Shown: in pieces, positions 36,666 to 47,194 of the stretch
How the letters are laid out: each line of letters opens with the position of its first letter
How positions within the stretch are numbered: the stretch's first letter is position 1
Source of the DNA: Przewalskia tangutica
Lineage: Eukaryota; Streptophyta; Magnoliopsida; Solanales; Solanaceae
Assembly (NCBI GenBank): GCA_029844215.1
Contig: CM056724.1
Coordinates: forward strand, 1,854,307 to 1,918,306
Length of the DNA stretch: 64,000 bases
Direction: 5' to 3'
Made by a program: the position numbers and the translations under genes
Notes under the pieces: generated by a model
Told to the model about the DNA's origin: nothing
The model's database searches: none
What the model saw: only the letters and a program-made list of their open reading frames with translations

Positions 36666-37675
36666 AATGTGTTTTATGTTGTAGTGATTTTTTTCTAAAA
36701 TAAATAAAGAAAGAAAGCAACTCTCGTAGAAAATAACATTGTCATTCCGCGTTCATGCAGAGTCAAAGGAAGGGTCACACTTCTAGGCGATGTAGTATAG
36801 GCGGTCTACCTAACATGAGTATTAGTGATTGATTTCACGACTTGGACCAGTGACTTATAGGTCACACAGAGACAAACATCAATAATTAATTTTACGATTC
36901 AAACCCATGAACTATATGTCATATGATTCGAAATTGTGATATATAAAGTGAATGAGGTCTGATCGATCTTGAATGTAGTTTCTGTTCTATGTTAGAACAC
37001 ATTAGAAGATGGTGTTATTAACAAATCTAAAAAAAGACAGCTCGATACACGAATCATTTTGCATTCACACGACATTAGAGTGGAGCCCTGCGTTCCACAT
37101 TTGTATTAAGGTAGCGTATTTTAATATAAAAATTAGTGAAGGATTCCACGAGTTGAACCCTTGTCTGGTAGGTCACACGAAGATAAATGATTTCACAAAC
37201 TCAAACTCAAAACCTATTAACTAGAATGAAACAACTTTATCTATATTTCGAATCCCTTCTTGCTAAGCAATCTATCCATAATTGATTCCATGACTAAAAC
37301 TCGTAACATATTAATTACACTGACACATTTTCCGATGTTCCCTCTTCATGAAGCAATCTACCTAAAGATATTCTTTTAACACAGAAACTGTAATGAAAAC
37401 TCCAACTATTAGCTTAGGTGAACACAAGTATGAGATTAATGATTACACTACAAAGACGAGAGATTAAACAATAAATGAGTTCAACAACTTAATTTAATCA
37501 TACACAAATTTCAAATCTACTTTTTAACCCCCTTCACACCGTGGTCCCCACCACCCCAACCGCCAAATCACTGCCGTTAAATTTTAACAGAAAATCAAGA
37601 TCTACAACCTTATATTCTCTTCTCCAACTCTCCACCAAAATAGCATATATTCGATTTTTAAAGTCATAAGCAACA
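36666..37675. other. Intergenic region upstream of the pseudokinase gene
   Basis: No gene or known element is recognised. The last 170 bases before 37676 are CT-rich with a few TATAT stretches (37611, 37644) and probably hold the promoter and start of the leader. The transcription start cannot be fixed. Confidence 0.4.
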
Positions 37676-37708
37676 ATGGGTCATCATACACTTGTCAGTT
37701 GTCACTAA
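37676..37708 (+). promoter_or_regulatory. Short upstream ORF in the pseudokinase leader
   Basis: An ATG opens a 10-codon frame (MGHHTLVSCH) that stops 31 bases before the main ATG at 37740. If the leader includes it, it could lower translation of the main frame. Presence in the mRNA is inferred only. Confidence 0.3.
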
Positions 37709-37739
37709 AAGTTGCTTCTTTTTTCTAAAGAATCTGTTA

Positions 37740-40700
37740 ATGGAAACTTTGATCTTCAAAATAAGGCTTGTTATTCTTGCTTGGGTTCATTTTAGATCTC
37801 AATCAGGTAAAACCCATTTGCCCCAAATTATGTGAATTTGCATTTATTCAGTTGTAACTTTAGTTGAATGAGTTGTATGTAGTTTCTTGAAAATTGGTTT
37901 GTGGGGTAGATCTTTTAGTTAATCTGTACAAATTATGTAAATTGCATTTGTTCTGTTGTAATTTTAGTTAGTTTAGTTTAGTCTAATGTTTTGTTTTTTA
38001 AGTTTTAATTTTGTGAATTGATAATGATCTTGGCTTGTCGTTTTATGCTGACTGGAGAAGGGTAAGTAGGATTGTTGTGGTAGTTCTTGAGTCGAAGATT
38101 GTGCGTAATTGTGTGTTAGTTTCTTGAAATTTGGTGCCTGGGTGGGAGCTTTTAGTTACCAACAACAACTACAACATACCCAATGTAATCCCACAAGTGG
38201 AGTCTGGGAGGGTAGTGTGTACGCAGACCTTACCCCTACCTTGGTAGGTAGAGAGGTTGTTTCCGATAGAACCTCGGCTCAAGGAAGGAGCTTTTAGTTA
38301 CCCTGAAGTTAAAATTTGAAGTGAGTCGCAGTAAAGTTATAATTTTGTAAATTGATAGTGATCTTGTCATCTTATGCTGAGTAAAGGTGTGTTGGCAGCA
38401 GTTTTGTTTTTCTTTTTCTAAATTATGTGAAATTGAATTTGTTCAATTGTAGTATATGATGATGATCTGAATGAGCTTAATGAAGTCGAGATTGATATAG
38501 TCGACGCCAACTTGTTTGGAAATGAGGCGTAATTGTTGTAGTTGTTTGCATTTGTCCAATTCTAATTTCAGTTGGTTTAGTCTTGAGTTGGATAGTTATG
38601 GGCCGTTGTGTGGTAGATTCTTGAAAATTGGTGTGGGGGTGGAGATCTTGATTAACCTGAAGTTAAAAATATGAAGCAGGTCGAAGTTAAGTTGTAATTT
38701 TGTGAATTGATAATGATCTTGACTTGTAGTATTATGCAGTTGAATTTGTAATGTCCCTGAGATTGAAGTCGATGTGAATTGATGGAAATTGTAATTTTGT
38801 GAATTGTGAAGTGAACTACTTGTCTTTTTGTGCTGACTGGAGAAGTGTGAGTAGCATTGTTAGTGATGTTTATTTATAGTTTCTTTTTTGCAATACTGAT
38901 ATTGCCCACCTGCCCCAAATTTGCTGAAATTGCATTTGTTCTATTGTAACTACAGTTGGTTTAGTCGAAGATTGTGCGTAATTGTGTGGCAGTTTCTTGA
39001 ATTTTTTGTGTGTGGGGGTTGGAGATTTTAGTTACCCTGAAGTTAAAATTTGAAGTGGGTCATAGTTAAGTTTTAATTTTGTGAATTGATAATGATCTTG
39101 AAATTGTAGTTGATGCAAATTGAAGAAAATTGTAATTTTGTGAATCGTGAAGTGTTTTACTTGTCTTTTTGTGTTGACTGGAGAAGTGTGAGTAGCATTG
39201 TTAGTGATTTTTAGTTATAGTTTTTTTTTTTTGGGCTTAATACATCAACATCCCCTTAAACTTGCCAGTAAATAGACATTCGAACTACAGCTTGTTCCGA
39301 TTGATCGCATGAACACGTGATATAGTGTTCCTATTAGAAACTTTCGGTTCAAATTTTGGAAAAACTCTTGCATGTATTATAAAGTGCCCATTAGGTAGAT
39401 AAGTTGTAACTTTGTGATTTGATAATGACCTTGACTTGTTTTATGCTAATTAGATGTGTGTCAGCAGCAGTATTTTTTGTTTTTATTGTGTAGTGGTGGT
39501 TAATTGCTTGAGAATGGGTGAAAGCACTGAAGTTGATGTGAATTGAAGAGAATTGTAATTTTGTGAATTCAGTATAAAGTTCTTTACTTGTCTTTTTGTG
39601 CTGACTGGAGAAGCGTGAGTAGCATTGTTAGTGATTTTTATTTATAGTTTCTTTTTTGCAATACCGATATGGCCAATTGGTGATGGGAAAAAAGCAAGGG
39701 AAAACAAGAAAAATAAAAACAGGTTAGGAGACCCCCAAAATATGACTGTGTGGCTATTATCTAGTAATTTTTGGTGCATGAATCTAATTCCTTATATAAT
39801 AGATTACATGACTGTAAAATTAAGAAATGGGCTTAATTTAGAAGTTTACTTGACTGTTTGGACTGGCACGTTTGTTTTAACAAATATTAGGAAGTTTTAG
39901 CTGGTGTCTACTGCTAGACATAAAGTTTGCCTTGAAATCATGGGATATTTTGTTTCTGAATGTTGATCAATTTCAGGACCAATATCCTTGGTGAAACATT
40001 TTTCGTATAAAGATATAAAGAAAGCAACTGATGGTTTTAGGAGAATTGTTTACAACTCTTCCAAAAGAGTTGCTTACAGAGCAAAGTTTCAAAATGGCTA
40101 TGATGCGATTGTGAAAGAAGTCCGAGTTTTTGAAGACCAGGATGATACTGCCTTCTACCGGGAGGTACAGTTACTCGGTCGCTTGCATCATCGACATATT
40201 GCTGCACTTAATGGGTTCTCTAATGGCCCTAAGAGGTTAATTTCCTAAGCTTTGGCTTGATGAAGTTTGTGATTGTAGAAAGGGTCCTATGTCTTGTTGA
40301 TTAATAATCTAACTTTGAGATAAGAGTGAGAGAAGGAATTGGTTGATTGAATCATATTATGATTAGAACATAATACTAGTGCTATTGTATATTGTAAAGG
40401 GAAAAGGGCCAAAAATACTCCTCAACTATGGGAAATAAAATAACTTTGCCTTCGCTTTGAATTTGGTCCTAAATATGCCCTTTTCATTAATGGAATGACT
40501 CAAATTTTGCCCCTCAACTATGGGAAATAGAACAAATCTGCCCTATGTTTGGATTTAGTCTCGAATTTGCCCTTATCGTTGAAGAGCTTACTCTAATTTG
40601 TCCATCAAATTGCTAGAGCATGAGATATTCTGTTTGTGGCAGTGAGTTCATGGAGTTGTTTAAATGTGAAAGATTACATTTTGAAGAGAGCTTATTTAAA

Positions 40701-43700
40701 TGTGAATTTAAATGATCTCATGTCAAAATTAATATTTCTTTCCTCATACTGCTACATAAGGTCATCAATTTCTCCTGTTACCACAAATGATACTAATCAA
40801 CTTACGCAATAGTATAGTACAACAACAAAAAATTCAGTGTAATCTCACAATGTAGGAATCTAGTAGCTCAGTTGGTTGGCTACCTGAACTTTCATCTTGT
40901 TGGTGAGGGTTCGAATCCCCACGTTGTAATCCCTTCCGCATTTTCCCTTCCCCTACCCCCTATGTAATAATAATAAAAAAAAGTGTAATCCCACAAGTGG
41001 GGTCTTGGGAGGGTAAGATATACGCAGCCTTACCCCTACCGTTGTAGAGAGGTTGTTTCCTATTGACCCTCAGCAACCCTCCTCCTTTATCCGGGCTTTG
41101 GACCGGCAATGTGAACGAGGTCACACAGGCGGAGTTTTACGCAATAGTATAGGTATAAAATTAAAATAAAGTATCGTCGGAGAGCTTTGTTTGCTAGATT
41201 GCAGTGGATATCCTTTTGCTTCCTACATATTCTGGGCACAAATTTTCCTTTTTACTTTGTTTCCTATGGCTGCCTTTTCCTTTTCTCTCGGCATCTTTCT
41301 CCGTTCTCTGATTGCATATCTTGCCTATTTTGCAGGTTTCTAATTTTCGAAAATATGGAAAAAGGAAGTCTGAAGGAACACCTCTCTGGTAAGTTTAAGG
41401 TATAGGTGTCTAACGGGCCGAACCGGTCCGGACCGTAGCCCTCACCGGTTTAGGATTCGGACCGTTATCGTTCGTTCACGGACTACCGGCCAACCGTCCG
41501 GTCATATCGGATTCCGTCGGCCCGCAAGTGTCCGGTCGAACGGTCCTACCGGTCCGATTTATATTTTTTTATTTTTTATTTCTAGTATTTATTTTCTATA
41601 ATATAAACTAAATTCAATTTAAATATGTAATATAATAATATAATATATAATTTAGTTGTATATATTAAAATTAAAACTTTAAAGTTAACTTTTATTTTAT
41701 AGTTTATAACTTTATACTTTATAGTTTATAACTTTATATTGTAAATTTGTAATTATACTTTTATTAATTTATTAGATTAGTAGATATAAGTTAACAAATA
41801 AGTAATAACAGATTAACAACTAAATAGATAGTAAAATTAAAATTAATGATAAGATGTAAACTTTTGAACTTTCATAACGTTAATAAGAGTACATAATGAA
41901 GTAATAATAATTTTATTTACATATTACGATCCTTCGCAAGTTCTTCGTAATCTATAGTTGATTGAATTGGTTATGCTCCATAGCCTCTAACCGAGTATTA
42001 ATTCAAGTCCCGCCTCCGCTCCCGCCTTCCAAAATATTGTCTATTTCTTCATCTTCCGGAGAATTAACGTCTCCACATCCTTGATTTCTTCTCTCTGATC
42101 TGATCCAATCTCTGCGCACTAACACTTTAATGTGCTTCCACCCAACGAGTGACGCAGGTCTCCTATTTGATTTCGTGGCAGCTAAATGCACTTTCGTAAG
42201 CCACCGCTGAGATCGACACATTAAGAACATCCCGCCATCGCAAGTACCGGAATTGTCTTTTGTTATCCCGCCACCATTGTAAAGCGGTCAAAACTTTTCT
42301 TCTCACCGGCTTTTGCAAATAAAATTGCATCTCATCGCAAGATCGGCCAGGTTGCTTGTGTTGTAAAAGTGCTCCATATGTCTAAAGATTCTTCTTCATC
42401 GCCATCAAGATCAATCTCGCAAGTGTAGACACGTATGCAACTAGAAGGAATATTAGTAGCAGAGTTGGTGTTATCATGTAATGTAGCATAATATTCATAT
42501 AATGTAGTTAAATTAGTATCAAGTTTACTTATGCAATCAAATGAAGATGGAGTTTCGCTTCACCTATTTCCATATAAGTATATAAACTAAATATTAAATT
42601 ATGACAATCTACTTTTTTAATGTAAGGATTTAAGATCGCATCAATACAATAAACATCGTGAATAGGAAAAATATTTTTAAACTTTTCAAACATAATCAGA
42701 ATCGCATCTTTATATTTCACATTTGATTTTAAACCATAAAGTAAATATGAAATTTCAAATATGAGCTAAAGCATTACAAATCGTTGGTAATAAGATCCTC
42801 AAAATTCAACAGTATTGTAAAATTTACGTAAAAATTTTAAAAGTTCACCAATTGATTTCCAATGTTCGCTTGCTAACATATACATCACGTTCTTACAATG
42901 CGCATTTGCAACATGTGTTATGGGTCTTTATACTTATAACATTCTTTTAAAAATAAATAAGTATAATTCCACCGTAATAATCTCTTCCGCATGAATTTAG
43001 GTCTCAAATTAAATTGTTTACATTTTTCTTTAAATTCTATAATTCTATTTTTCCTATTATTACCCCGAATAACTCCAACAATTTCTTTTGACAAGTTTTA
43101 TTTCAGTGAAAATAAATCAAGACCACTTTTAATAATTAAATTATAAATATGACAAGCACAACGAACATGAAATATATCAGAAGTGGTGGTTGTACTCCGC
43201 TTAAAAGATCTACAAAGAAGAGATTATTAGATGATTATCGAATGATACACAAAGTATTTTATTATAAAGATTATATTTTTGGGCATAAAAACAAATAGTT
43301 TCGCTTATATATTTTCCAAGATGACTTTGATCCTCGCCATACGCAAAGCAATAATACGTTTTTCCATTCTAAAATTTTCATCAATCCAATGACAAGTAAT
43401 TGTTAAATAATCATAACTGCTCAACGATGTCCAATGTCCAAGTAAAACTAACACGGCATGGAAGGTTAGCAAACAAATATTGCAAGAAAATAACATAATC
43501 ATTATGAAGTCTAAAAATATCATTTAGTAGTACTACGAGGAACACCTTTAAAAAAGGATTATATACTCTTTGAATATATGTAATTAAATATGAAGAGAAG
43601 CAAAAGAAAAGGTAAACAACCTCCGACAATCATTTTTGCTAATTCAACGCGATCCTTTTTGGATCGCATTTAGCCACACCCCCGCTAATGGATTAAGTTG

Positions 43701-46371
43701 TTGTCGATCGGGTTCTAAATCGAGACAAGATCCCATCAGGTCGTATGATCGTGTTTTATATGTCTACCTATAGTGCACGCCCCCGTCACCACCCCGCCTT
43801 ATGTTTATAAGTTCTCCCACAAATATTACATTTAACTCTATCGCACTACAACTTTATCATAAAAGAGCCACACTTTACTCCTTTTTTTCTTGCCATCGTT
43901 CTGTAAAGGAGGTCTACGACTCACGACTACGACTACCACTAGCAGCACTAACATCGATGTAAGGAACACTAGTAGGTGTAGGAGGTTCTTGTTCTTGTTC
44001 TTCAAGTTCATCAATATCATCTAATTGAACGTTATCATATTCATTATCTTTTATTCCAAAATCTTCTTGCATTTGATCATAATCTATATTTTGATTAGAT
44101 GATGAAGAACGTACAGATTTTTTACCCCTTGAACTAGATTTACGGCGCAGTCCCGACGCAATTTCCCATAGTAAAGACATTATAAAATATTTAAATAATC
44201 AACAAATAAATATGACAATTTAATAAAATAATTAGAGAATGAAACGAGTGTACCAAACTTCGAGATTCAGAATTCAATTGAAACTCGAAGCACGAAGTCT
44301 CAAGGCCTTGCTACTTTGAATTTGAAAACTAATAATAATAATAACTTGAAAATTGATAATAAAGATGATTAAGAGAGTATGAGAAATTGAGAATAAGAGA
44401 ATTGAGAGAAATGTTGTGTGATAAAAATGAAAAAAATGTAGAGAATTTATAGATTTTTTAAAGGGTAAAAATGTAATTAAAAAAGATAAATAAACAAAAC
44501 AAAAAAAACAAAAAAAAAAAACAAGCCAACGGTCGAAATGACCGTTGGCACAGCCCCCTGCCCCCCCACCCCTCCCAAAGTCCCAACGGTAACAATACCG
44601 TTTGGGCAAAATATTCTATTTTTTTTTTGTTACCGGACCGGTTAACCGGTAATGGAACCGGTTTTCCGTTACCGGGCCTAACCGGTCCGGGCCTTACCGG
44701 GTTTTTTCCTAACCCGTGCGGGTTGGGGTTGGGGGCCAATCCAACCCCCAACCCGGTATGCCCTTACCGGTCCGGGCCGGTCCGGTTTGGCTACCGGGTC
44801 AACCGGTCCGGTTCCGGGTCAACCCGGACCGGTAGACAGGTATAGTTTAAGGAGAGATCTTCTTTTTCTCTATTTACTTTTTCTTCTGCTACTTTGTATT
44901 GAGTTTGATGGATGTGCTTCTAACTAAATGTGGTTCTTGCAGACCCTCTGATGACTCCATTAAACTGGAGGATAAGACTGCAGATAGCAGTTGGCATTGC
45001 TGCTGCTTTAGTATGTTCCTGAAGCTGCATATTACTATGTACCCATATGCTGATTGTTTCAAATTTATGCTTTTCATTACCAAATTGAAGATATAGTTAC
45101 TGGTTGATTAACTCGAATTGCCAAACCCCTTGGAACAGCCTCAATAGTACTAAATATAGACTGATTTTTTCCTTTGCTGGCTCATCATCTGCTAGTTCCA
45201 TTGCATTTAGTCGGATACTTATGTTTTTAGGTCGCATACAAACCTGGAAATCTGACGAGAAGTTACTGATATCCATGCTGGTAGTATTGATAGAACACAC
45301 AACTCATTCTGAGTAACCAATATGGAGAACGAAGCATCATATATACTTCTCGACTATTTCGTTTTAGATCCACCAGTTATTAGTAGTGATGAACAATACC
45401 GCTATAAAGATTCTGTCATTTGGAAAGCTTTACTCTTGTGGGGAGAGGGGGGGGGGGGGGAGACAAGTTTCTCGGGTTTGAGCTTTAGTGCTTCTCCCTT
45501 TAATGGCCCACACAGAGCGAGTATTAGTCGGGCCAATTAGTGACGGATGCAAATGAGTAAACAAAAAAATGGAATGGATAGTATAGACTTATTTGTGTTC
45601 CACTTTTCTAAGCAATGATTATCTGCCAAGGTGTTCAACTACTGATGGTTGTTTCTATCTTGATGTAGGAATATCTCCACTTCTTTTGTGATCCACCTAT
45701 GTACCACGTTTCAATTAGTTCAAGCACCATCATGCTGGATGAGAACTTCACTGCTAAAGTAAGGCTCACAATCTTGAGCATCTCTATATAGTGGATGTGC
45801 TCCATCACCATATTTGATGTCCGCTTTTGGACCTGCATCATCTTTTGTTAAATTAGTACAAACTCACAGATACTAAAACAATGACCATACGGTTCTCTGT
45901 TACAGCTCTGTGATGTTAGCCTCCTTTGTTCTGTCGAGAACAACAATCCACTTCCACAGTCCAAATGCTCCAAAGGTACGAGGCTTCTTCGTATCATCAC
46001 CTCAAATCATACAAGTTGTGTGCTCTCTGTTCAGATCTTGCATTGCTTATCTCGCAGAATGTAGAGATGAGATTTGCAAACATACAATCTTCCAGCTTGG
46101 TTTGCTGATCCTCGAATTAGTCACCGGTCAATCATCGGAAGATGGAGGTGTTGACCTTGTTCAATGGGTTCAAGATTCTCGTTTCCGAAGAAGGTCTATT
46201 TACCAGATGATAGATCCAGATCTTGGAGACAGCTATGATTTCAAAGAGCTTAAAGATCTTTTGACAGTTGCAAAAATGTGTGTACAATCTATTCATAAGC
46301 CTACAATAAAGACCCCTCAAATTTTGTGGTATCTCCAAAAGAAATTGGGAAGGACTCAAGTAGTTTGCTGA
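37740..46371 (+). CDS. Receptor-kinase-like pseudokinase, seven exons
   Basis: Proposed exons are 37740-37806, 39977-40235, 41336-41388, 44943-45010, 45669-45758, 45906-45975 and 46058-46371. All joins have GT/AG borders and keep frame (921 bases, 306 residues). The protein starts with a hydrophobic signal-like segment (1-22), then a kinase fold closest to the At1g49730-type receptor-like kinases: HFSYKDIKKATDGF, K69, E85, LGRLHHRH, LEYLHFFCDPP. The glycine loop is lost. HRD reads HVS (162-164), the catalytic-loop Asn is Thr169, and DFG reads DVS (182-184). The activation segment is shortened and no APE is seen. It should therefore be catalytically dead and may act as a scaffold. The usual ectodomain and membrane segment are not seen between exons 1 and 2, so exons may be missing. 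Exon 7 uses the acceptor at 46057. The one at 46034 breaks the frame. Confidence 0.75.
38161..38286 (-). mobile_element. TS-type SINE in pseudokinase intron 1
   Basis: The copy is flanked by GGAGCTTTTAGTTACC at 38145-38160 and 38287-38302, a perfect 16-bp duplication. On the minus strand it ends in the ATTACATTGGGTATGTTG part followed by TTG repeats, the tail type of the tobacco TS SINE family. It lacks coding capacity, as SINEs do. Confidence 0.88.
39232..39400 (+). repeat. Interspersed repeat fragment starting GGGCTTAATACATCAACA
   Basis: The segment begins GGGCTTAATACATCAACATC and CCCTTAAACTTGCC, a pattern I associate with dispersed non-coding repeats in related plant genomes. No ends or target duplication can be defined here. 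Confidence 0.3.
40390..40625 (+). repeat. Two-copy repeat with CTCAACTATGGGAAATA in intron 2
   Basis: A unit of about 80 bases (CTCAACTATGGGAAATA, then GAATTTGGTCC or GGATTTAGTCTCGAA, then TTTGCCC) is present twice. The preceding AAAGGGCCAAAAATACTCC is common in dispersed plant repeats. The class is not known to me. Confidence 0.45.
40818..41136 (-). mobile_element. TS-type SINE in intron 2, host of a second SINE
   Basis: Flanked by TTACGCAATAGTATAG at 40802-40817 and 41137-41152 (perfect 16-bp duplication). On the minus strand it has the GGGTCAATAGGAAACAACC and CTCTACAACGG parts and the GGGATTACACT-type 3' end of TS SINEs. Without the nested SINE and its duplication it is about 173 bp. Confidence 0.88.
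40851..40981 (+). mobile_element. tRNA-derived SINE nested in the TS-type SINE
   Basis: Flanked by AGTGTAATCTCACAA (40836-40850) and AGTGTAATCCCACAA (40982-40996), a 15-bp duplication with one change. The head carries box A (TAGTAGCTCAGTTGG) and box B (GGGTTCGAATCCCC) at tRNA-like spacing, and the tail is AATAATAATAAAAAAAA. It is a different SINE family from its host. Confidence 0.88.
41401..44844 (-). mobile_element. hAT element in pseudokinase intron 3
   Basis: Flanked by GTTTAAGG at 41393-41400 and 44845-44852 (8-bp duplication). Termini are TATAGGTGTCTAACGGGCC and the inverse of TATACCTGTCTACCGG. Both ends are packed with ACCGGTCCGG-type palindromes (41415-41560 and 44630-44840). The element begins 12 bases after the intron 3 donor GT at 41389. 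It differs in its ends from the hAT at 17181 but has a similar gene layout. Confidence 0.92.
42000..44180 (-). pseudogene. hAT transposase remnants in intron 3 element
   Basis: The minus strand carries an N-terminal frame (44180-43914) with SGLRRKSSSRGKKS and an acidic stretch. After many stops and frameshifts it carries a C-terminal piece (42230-42003) with VLVRRDWIRSERRN. This aligns with FRDWIRAERRR of the hAT at 17181. The central catalytic part (about 42500-43600) is too broken to read continuously. Confidence 0.7.
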
Positions 46372-47194
46372 TGACTTTGAGTCATCTGTTTACAAGGTGT
46401 TCACAAATATAAATCATTGATTATGTGAGTAGACAGATTTTTTTTTCTGTAAGTAGTCTGCTTTTTAACATTGATTGATTAGATCTCTTCATTTAAACAG
46501 GATCCTCTTCAACTAGACCCTTGTTGAGGATTTGCATACTACATCACTCAAAAATAAGACTCCCCCATTAGACTGCAGCTGCATTTAGTCCAGTTTTCTT
46601 GGTCTTGTAAAAAACGAAATAAGAAACATTATGCAGATCTTGTGCAAAATCAGGTGTGAATTCTCTCCCTTTATGATATCAAATTCCTTGGTTATGAAAA
46701 GTATACCTTAAATTTTATTCAAGGCCTTTAAAGAGCTGTATAAGATAAATTTCATTTGTGACCTTTACTCATCATATGCAACAAGGCAAAAATCTCATAA
46801 GAGAGTGACAGTTATTTACTTTATTTTTCCTCAACTTTCTCATATTATATAATAATTAATTATATTTTATCCTTGTGTAAAATGATATAATAAGAACCTA
46901 TTCAAACAAGCTATAAACATGTTGAGATTTTTCATTTGATTCTTTTCCCAAAATGTAACTCCACAGCAATGATGTAGCATAGTAAAATTGAAAACAACTT
47001 AACAAATTGAAATACAAGGGAAGAAGGAAAGAAAAACATATATTTGCATTTCAATAAAGCTGCTGTTTTTTACTTCCCAGAACAAATACATTTCCAAAAC
47101 AGCAGCATATGCAGTAAACCAAAGGAGGAGTAAAGTTCAAGCTTTGGTTTTTTCTATCTACTATTTGACCAAAACCTATTTAGAGAGAAACATT
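46372..47194. other. Intergenic region between convergent genes
   Basis: The pseudokinase gene ends at 46371 and the DnaJ gene ends at 47195 on the other strand, so this space must hold both 3' untranslated regions and polyadenylation signals. Nothing else is recognised. Confidence 0.5.

Larger units (their letters stand above)
37870..39660 (+). repeat. Quasi-tandem duplications within intron 1
   Basis: A block with TAGTTTCTTGAAA, GTTACCCTGAAGTTAAAA and TGTGAATTGATAATGATC recurs near 37880, 38120, 38600 and 38980. A second block with CTTGTCTTTTTGTG and CTGGAGAAG recurs near 38820, 39160 and 39588. These are local duplications within the intron, interrupted by the SINE at 38161. A fragment at 38456-38545 with GACGCCAACTTGTTTGG resembles another SINE 3' end. 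Confidence 0.65.

Noticed and set aside
46035..46371. Exon 7 of the pseudokinase starting at the acceptor 46034
   Set aside because: That acceptor gives the wrong phase and a stop within 25 codons. The acceptor at 46057 keeps the frame into the kinase C-lobe.
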